From Pirellulaceae bacterium (GTDB lineage Bacteria > Planctomycetota > Planctomycetia > Pirellulales > Pirellulaceae), in the NCBI GenBank assembly GCA_020846515.1, contig JADLDX010000513.1, positions 1 through 12,391 of the forward strand: a DNA stretch of 12,391 bases, in the 5' to 3' direction. Both the position numbers and the translations under genes were made by a program. Each line of letters begins with the position of its first letter. Within the stretch, counting starts at the first letter, position 1. The notes beneath the pieces were generated by a model. That model had not been told where the DNA came from, did not search any database, and saw nothing but the letters and a program-made list of their open reading frames with translations. Shown piece after piece: positions 12,001 to 12,391 of the stretch.

Positions 12001-12391
12001 TTTCACGGAACCCGGTTGGACTATAACCGTTTTATATGGCCATACCGCAGGTCAGAATCCAGTCTTCGGTGGTCTGACCTTCAAGAATCTACCATTGAAT
12101 GGCAAGGAGTCGATCGACCTGGTGTTTGCTGCAGTCAACCTGCGCGAAAATCGCAGCAGCAAAGGTTACCTCATCACTGATTTGTACATCGGTGGATATG
12201 GCCCTGAATCCATTGTCATTGATGGAAGTATTTTAAGCCGTAACGAAACCCTCGCGTTCCGTTTTGGCAGCTTCGTCCCCACCGATCCATTTGGCTATAG
12301 CGCTTACTCCCGAATAGCGACCATCTCGGTGCCAGCCGGTGCCAAGCCCACGATCTTGAAGGGAGTCAACAACGGGCTGGATGCCATCACT
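2..12391 (+). CDS. Giant modular RTX/FG-GAP surface protein, internal fragment (both ends missing)
   Basis: One uninterrupted reading frame fills the window: 4,130 codons from base 2 to base 12391, with no stop, start codon or ribosome binding site, so both termini lie outside. Order of parts by residue: hook-IN-like repeats (21-211), beta/helical stalk modules (221-1993, including a Calx-beta-like domain at 701-835), RTX arrays with islands (1994-3660), a linker and beta-sandwich-like region (3661-3899), then FG-GAP repeats (from about 3919). I found no cysteine codon and no hydrophobic stretch long enough for a membrane helix. Dense Asp/Gly/Asn loops imply calcium binding outside the cell. 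The order of RTX, PPC-like and FG-GAP parts resembles very large surface proteins of Planctomycetota (recalled, not searched). A signal peptide or C-terminal secretion signal would be outside the window, so the export route cannot be seen. The likely role is adhesion or cell-surface structure; toxin activity is not supported. Confidence is high for coding and class, low for function. Confidence 0.96.
62..634 (+). repeat. Two tandem flagellin-hook-IN-like repeats
   Basis: There are two diverged repeats of about 90 residues, at 62-337 and 377-634. Each has a beta strand followed by a small helix of the kind 'LVAKLNA' or 'LVDSVNA', then further strands, and closes with an alanine-leucine-glycine-type motif (ALGLT at 314-328; ALGFT at 605-619). 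This pattern resembles the hook-IN motif known from FliD and other flagellar axial proteins, which also occurs in tandem in large surface proteins. Residues before base 62 may be the end of an earlier copy, so the series may extend upstream. Nothing else here looks flagellar. The call rests on pattern recognition. Confidence 0.5.
662..1345 (+). other. Stalk module A: beta segment, helical segment, VPGLD core
   Basis: A strand-rich start (FDLPFSVEAALPLPGL) leads into a helix-rich stretch at about 791-1066 with heptad-like Leu/Ile/Phe spacing. After this comes a beta region with VPGLD at 1187-1201, followed by TGN and a GIDVT motif. The same order recurs in module B (VPGLD at 3353-3367, SGN, GIDMT), so the two are internal paralogues. 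I recall similar units in giant planctomycete proteins but know no named domain for them. The module is split: its expected continuation (SLGPLGIEVKNG) appears only after a duplicated insert at 1346-1879. A structural stalk role is inferred. Confidence 0.55.
1346..1879 (+). repeat. Tandem duplicated insert (84 + 94 residues) inside stalk module A
   Basis: Two successive units, 1346-1597 and 1598-1879, align over their length. Matching landmarks are a Thr/Ala/Phe-rich first strand, a Leu/Ile-x-Gly-Ala hairpin, DLFKIGSV versus NLFRIVSV, RQITLIQTP versus KTVTLHASP, and a closing W(T/S)LK. The units have diverged, so the duplication is not recent. Each looks like a small beta domain. The insert sits between DDARLVL and LTADAD, where the flanks read like one continuous beta module. 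I do not recognise a named family. Confidence 0.6.
1880..2086 (+). other. End of stalk module A with EF-hand-like loop
   Basis: This segment completes the module interrupted by the preceding insert. SLGPLGIEVKNGSA is followed by a Pro/Gly-rich turn and the strand ATFSLGLRE. The loop at 2051-2086 reads EPNPDGRRYLNE. It has Glu at position 1, Asn at 3, Asp at 5, Gly at 6 and Glu at 12, which matches EF-hand spacing apart from Glu replacing Asp at position 1. Comparable strand-then-loop endings occur at 4298-4339 and 5525-5560, so this looks like a recurring module cap. Calcium binding is likely but unproven. Confidence 0.5.
2102..2506 (+). other. Calx-beta-like domain, copy 1
   Basis: A beta-rich domain of about 135 residues begins GTVTVSEAD. 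It carries the core 'LTFTKDN...YEILVKGVDD.IADG' and ends with VTVITLDDD. Calx-beta domains and their relatives typically start with a V-x-V-x-E strand and end with an acidic I-x-D-D-D turn that takes part in calcium binding. The core aligns with the domain at 8681-8998 (LRFTPANW, then ITISGVADNAADGD). Repetitive adhesins commonly carry such modules. It is longer than a typical Calx-beta (about 90-100 residues), with extra sequence in the middle and near the end. Confidence 0.5.
2540..3613 (+). other. Stalk module B: beta, helical segment, VPGLD core
   Basis: The start (TGSFNVIVGQSLGL) is strand-rich. A mostly helical, charged stretch runs at about 2888-3181 (KLKEEARFLEDMKNKV, then AENMVKEQVQQIIYTAL). 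The DGIVSPDD segment at 3218-3241 resembles the second half of an EF-hand or dockerin loop that has lost its first acidic residues. The beta core follows, with VPGLD at 3353-3367, GIDMTSGFY, then ELTVSL and TPGLSATGSLGFL. This repeats the plan of module A. I recall 'PGLSATG-LGFL' as recurrent in giant planctomycete proteins. No catalytic signature is visible; a spacer or adhesive stalk role is inferred. Confidence 0.5.
3668..4246 (+). repeat. Second tandem repeat pair in the stalk (about 96 and 92 residues)
   Basis: The units are 3668-3955 and 3971-4246. They align at SLEGVAIAYRPV versus DLANIRYEFKTG, at YDSSTRTITVSI versus YDSVLRKITFTT, at a helix beginning Thr/Ala-x-x-Leu-x-x-x-Ala, and at a closing strand (VVADGDQVV versus LVDGAANQTV). 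The strand, strand, then 'TA..LA..V.A' helix plan is loosely like the hook-IN-like repeats at 62-634 and may be a distant relative. The pair lies between module B and the EF-hand-like loop at 4298-4339. I know no name for this unit. Confidence 0.55.
4298..4339 (+). other. Degenerate EF-hand-like loop
   Basis: The segment DDPKDRDTKLTIPE follows the strand FTIDLK. Counting back from the final Glu (position 12), Asp falls at 5 and 3, Thr replaces Gly at 6, and Pro stands at 1 next to an Asp one place earlier. It aligns with the loop at 5525-5560 if one residue is inserted. Both loops follow a 'DL.L' strand and precede another beta segment. It may still bind calcium, more weakly than a canonical loop. 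Confidence 0.4.
4343..5521 (+). other. Stalk module C: beta, helical segment, VPSFP core
   Basis: A beta start (DFTVDGAASLNFKV) is followed by an Ala/Lys linker. A helical stretch at 4586-4843 contains LGKVKETIKPLDPIIKTLTD, the turn PIPVLSDLAGQPVTLLDMA and further helix. Then come a Lys/Ser-rich hydrophilic linker (about 4985-5083), the strand region FNLAFPILSNPTSIFSLLVGQD, VPSFPIVGVELAG (5231-5269), GFGMDTTG and EVTLTAGLGLY. The plan parallels modules A and B, but the VPGLD core is altered to VPSFP. I recall 'PIPVLSDLAG' and 'LLLGQD-DL' in giant planctomycete proteins, without a formal family name. No enzymatic motif is visible. Confidence 0.5.
5525..5560 (+). other. EF-hand-like calcium loop
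   Basis: The 12 residues DNNDDSKVRVDE have Asp at position 1, Asn at 3, Asp at 5, a hydrophobic Val at 8 and Glu at 12, as in EF-hand loops. The usual Gly at 6 is Ser. The loop follows the strand YAQVDLNL and precedes a short segment leading to the RTX entry module. Calcium binding is inferred from spacing; whether flanking helices form a true EF-hand cannot be seen. Confidence 0.5.
5561..5980 (+). other. Module linking the stalk to the RTX arrays
   Basis: FDVSGKVWAEAKAEVSLGI is followed by KSWDLGSIDIVNFQ and a Pro-rich hinge (PAPVVPQ). The strand ELYVNIGPRAANRG, the acidic LSDGNDNI turn and GYGASQTFDDISRVI then run straight into the first GGxGxD repeat. I recall a similar sequence, with a 'LNMGP.AAARG' strand and a 'GVSQT' turn just before RTX, in planctomycete giant proteins. 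It probably starts the beta-roll. No separate enzymatic role is apparent. Confidence 0.5.
5981..7009 (+). repeat. RTX nonapeptide array, main block
   Basis: These are GGxGxDxUx repeats, the calcium-binding parallel beta-roll of RTX proteins. After one entry repeat at 5984-6010 and a short gap, 23 nonapeptides run in exact register from 6047 to 6667. A 17-residue break containing NIKESFDNQ follows, then 10 more from 6719 to 6988 and a truncated last unit. Typical units are RGGAGNDVL, DGGTGDDNI and YGDSGNDIL. Several lose a Gly or Asp, such as VGGDDSDTI. Each turn should bind calcium on export. This is by far the longest array in the window. Confidence 0.95.
7010..7168 (+). other. Non-RTX island between RTX blocks
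   Basis: About 53 residues lack the nonapeptide pattern. They include the basic/aromatic segment RQLFTRSV, PPRWDD and a hydrophobic, Pro-rich part (LALFAIAGYQPPIITPVAV). The segment joins two RTX arrays in frame without a stop. It may be a loop or a hinge that caps one beta-roll and starts the next. No named domain was recognised. Confidence 0.55.
7169..7480 (+). repeat. RTX array 2
   Basis: About nine nonapeptides begin at DGDDKLLGG. They include LGGAGNDVL, LGGLGNDYL and LGDDGNDKL. One unit (DAGAGTDNDV) has ten residues and shifts the register. The array ends after a short break with LGGAGDDEL and a hydrophobic FAF stretch. Calcium-binding beta-roll structure is expected. Confidence 0.9.
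7559..7876 (+). repeat. RTX array 3, split
   Basis: Three units, with one that departs from the 9-residue length (HGSTATSDLL), lie at about 7571-7669. An interruption of about 20 residues rich in Gln/Thr/Leu (AYVQLTGLQIQTQGQADL) follows. Then come five units from LGDDGDDLL to YGGEGIDRF. Gaps of this kind usually form loops projecting from the beta-roll. Confidence 0.88.
7877..8323 (+). other. Inter-array beta domain
   Basis: About 149 residues without GGxGxD runs begin PLEDGIRQDDEI. They contain VFQGTDNDDIFRFSQT, the strands LALDFTTKLAGL and ILIGWA, then VEQFQVSGLGGNDQI and a Ser/Arg-rich tail. The 'GTDNDDIF' and 'GLGGNDQI' turns look like single RTX-type turns at either end of a beta domain. 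The module at 9242-9625 shows a comparable arrangement (SGSNANDQI, then ALGGNDRV). No named family was recognised. Confidence 0.5.
8324..8536 (+). repeat. RTX array 4
   Basis: About six units run from DGGGGNDLL through AGAGSDIIL and GLGDDDRLF to FGGQGTEDI and LGGAGRNIF. The middle is interrupted by DNGSGSAGDVD. The array closes in an aromatic segment (FYAWS) before a hydrophobic linker to the second Calx-beta-like domain. Confidence 0.85.
8681..8998 (+). other. Calx-beta-like domain, copy 2
   Basis: About 106 residues carry a VDETTRKATFTVQLP start. The characteristic core follows: 'VAID.PLLRFTPANWNQPQTITISGVADNAADGD'. It is followed by STITIAVD and ends VVTLDSN. The 'FT..NW..PQT+T+.GV.D...DGD' string is a recurrent signature in large bacterial repeat proteins. 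The core aligns with copy 1 at 2102-2506, although that copy has lost the NW-PQT motif. It separates RTX arrays 4 and 5, and its acidic loop probably contributes to calcium binding. Confidence 0.65.
9092..9175 (+). repeat. RTX array 5 (short)
   Basis: Three diverged units are visible: LGQSQDDFL, FGGTSLDFM and HGQSGNDIL. They lack some of the canonical glycines but keep the Asp and large-hydrophobic positions. The array bridges the Calx-beta-like domain and the next inter-array module. Confidence 0.75.
9176..9598 (+). other. Inter-array module with strand pairs and a helical tail
   Basis: YVSGSNANDQIQVDFVTEPG is followed by HHLVTRLTENNGHF, strands around FSAQARLDF, and a charged, probably helical tail (YLNIAEEVSRRGEG, then LSDEELMSIAAKAKD). 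I recall the same set of phrases (a 'NAND-I-VD-VTEPG' start and an 'HHLVTRLTENNG' strand) as a conserved unit in planctomycete giant proteins, always next to RTX turns. It has no name that I know. The helical tail is unusual in this otherwise beta-rich half. Confidence 0.5.
9599..9709 (+). repeat. RTX turns 6
   Basis: DALGGNDRVTIG and VDGGDGDDTIID each give one good calcium-binding turn, separated by the strand TVQKTVWV. They close the preceding module and lead through a Lys-rich link to the pre-peptidase-C-like domain. Confidence 0.7.
9773..10102 (+). other. Pre-peptidase C-terminal (PPC)-like domain
   Basis: About 110 residues start NDVATAAFALGSL. They carry the signature NPSDTDWYKFTLA, then strands with LEIYAASD and GVEYLLKITDN, and end YDLQANL. 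PPC domains have a 'D-D-W-Y-x-F' strand and a 'YxLxV' strand in a jelly-roll of about 80-100 residues. They are known from secreted proteases and also occur within giant surface proteins. No protease domain is in this window, so here it is probably a binding or structural module. Some copies in other proteins bind calcium or matrix. Confidence 0.65.
10169..10405 (+). repeat. RTX array 7
   Basis: The units run DVLMGGAGDDTL, SGGAGEDWI and FGDAGHDVL. After a short break (DRGASDLL) come FGGPGNDTF and a segment VIPDFLQGQ with a final QGGDGTDRI turn. I recall 'GEDWIFG' and 'ASDLLFGG-GNDTFQ-IPD' as a conserved phrase in planctomycete giant RTX proteins. Confidence 0.85.
10406..10837 (+). other. Inter-array module carrying a near-canonical EF-hand loop
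   Basis: GGDKDRRGLDVPDVASLTFN is followed by the strands WEFSSLVWDIG, an EF-hand-type loop, then QYLFYTTRDIENTVVDL and a single RTX-like turn SGDDVFHA. The loop, DANNNGRQDSNE at 10544-10579, has Asp 1, Asn 3, Asn 5, Gly 6, Asp 9 and Glu 12, all the usual ligand positions. The invariant hydrophobic at position 8 is Gln. The module ends in a hydrophilic Gly/Ser linker. I know no formal family name. Confidence 0.5.
10838..10981 (+). repeat. RTX array 8 (last in window)
   Basis: Five units are visible: RGGDGSDAI, FGGYYDDTI, SGGAGNDYL, VGSYGNDTI and DGNTGTNVL, followed by FGD. It begins within a run of seven G bases (10841-10847) that encodes part of Arg-Gly-Gly. RTX turns stop here and the protein changes character. 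Confidence 0.9.
10982..11221 (+). other. Linker with little recognisable structure
   Basis: About 80 residues are rich in Pro, Ser, Thr, Tyr and Asn, including YDDYLPWLGSKG, TYELAAPFASAE and repeated Val-Thr-Asn triplets. No RTX turn, no named domain and no stop were seen. It is probably a flexible spacer between the RTX half and the C-terminal domains. Confidence 0.5.
11222..11698 (+). other. Beta-sandwich-like segment, family not recognised
   Basis: About 159 residues show alternating hydrophobic strands: ATVASGYWYLHDRLLQF, LRYYRSTLELT, AIRFEID, KLAIFFDGNEVARIDV, FAQFTIHSSG and HEIVVVYEG. Aromatic residues cluster in the first strands and turns are Asp/Gly-rich. The pattern resembles carbohydrate-binding or lectin-like jelly rolls, but I see no diagnostic motif. 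It sits between the RTX region and the FG-GAP repeats, a plausible place for a ligand-binding domain. Confidence 0.4.
11756..12052 (+). repeat. Two FG-GAP (integrin-type propeller) repeats
   Basis: GDFNGDGIDDFVV (11765-11803) and GDFNGDGLSDFLQ (11939-11977) are textbook calcium-binding DxNxDGxxD loops of FG-GAP/VCBS-type beta-propeller blades. The loops are spaced exactly 58 residues apart, the normal blade length. The first is followed by the strand YIFLHP and the second by WTITVLYG, which fits the outer strand ending in Gly. A full propeller needs about seven blades, so more are expected beyond the window. FG-GAP propellers commonly mediate adhesion. Confidence 0.85.
12053..12391 (+). other. 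Possible degenerate third FG-GAP blade and unexplained end
   Basis: Another blade would be expected to start near 12113. The sequence there (SIDLVFAAVNLRENRSSKG, then LITDLYIGG) keeps hydrophobic strands and a Gly-rich end but lacks the calcium loop. The remainder (SIVIDGS, FRFGSF, ISVPAG, LKGVNNGLDAIT) is strand-like. It could be a divergent blade, a blade with an insertion, or a different domain. The frame is open to the last base. Confidence 0.35.

Overview
The whole window lies inside one very long protein-coding gene on the + strand. Reading codons from base 2 gives 4,130 sense codons to base 12391 with no stop. Neither the start nor the stop codon is present, so the protein is longer than 4,130 residues. 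There is no intergenic DNA, and I see no promoter, terminator, RNA gene, insertion sequence or CRISPR array. I found no cysteine codon in the frame, and there is no obvious membrane segment. The product is a giant, calcium-dependent, modular protein that is very probably secreted or cell-surface.

Layout. (1) Bases 2-5980 are a non-RTX stalk. It holds two flagellin-hook-IN-like repeats (62-634), then three large beta-rich modules, each with a predicted helical middle segment. Modules A and B share a recognisable VPGLD core, and EF-hand-like loops end the beta regions. The stalk also carries a tandem duplicated insert (1346-1879), a Calx-beta-like domain (2102-2506) and a second tandem repeat pair (3668-4246). 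(2) Bases 5981-10981 are RTX nonapeptide arrays. One block has 23 repeats in perfect 9-residue register followed by 10 more, and later arrays are shorter. Non-RTX islands interrupt them: a second Calx-beta-like domain (8681-8998), a pre-peptidase-C-like domain (9773-10102) and a near-canonical EF-hand loop (10544-10579). (3) Bases 10982-12391 hold a linker, a beta-sandwich-like segment and the start of an FG-GAP (integrin-type propeller) series that runs off the window.

Organism. GC is about 55% by eye on sampled lines. Giant RTX / PPC / FG-GAP proteins with this order of modules are familiar to me mainly from Planctomycetota, and less often from cyanobacteria and other aquatic bacteria. I favour a planctomycete at moderate confidence; this is recall, not a search.

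How it may work (inference). The RTX arrays and EF-like loops should fold on meeting millimolar calcium outside the cell. That suggests an unfolded, cysteine-free chain is exported and then becomes a stiff multi-domain fibre, with FG-GAP and beta-sandwich domains available for adhesion. No enzymatic active site was recognised, and no function has been demonstrated from this sequence.
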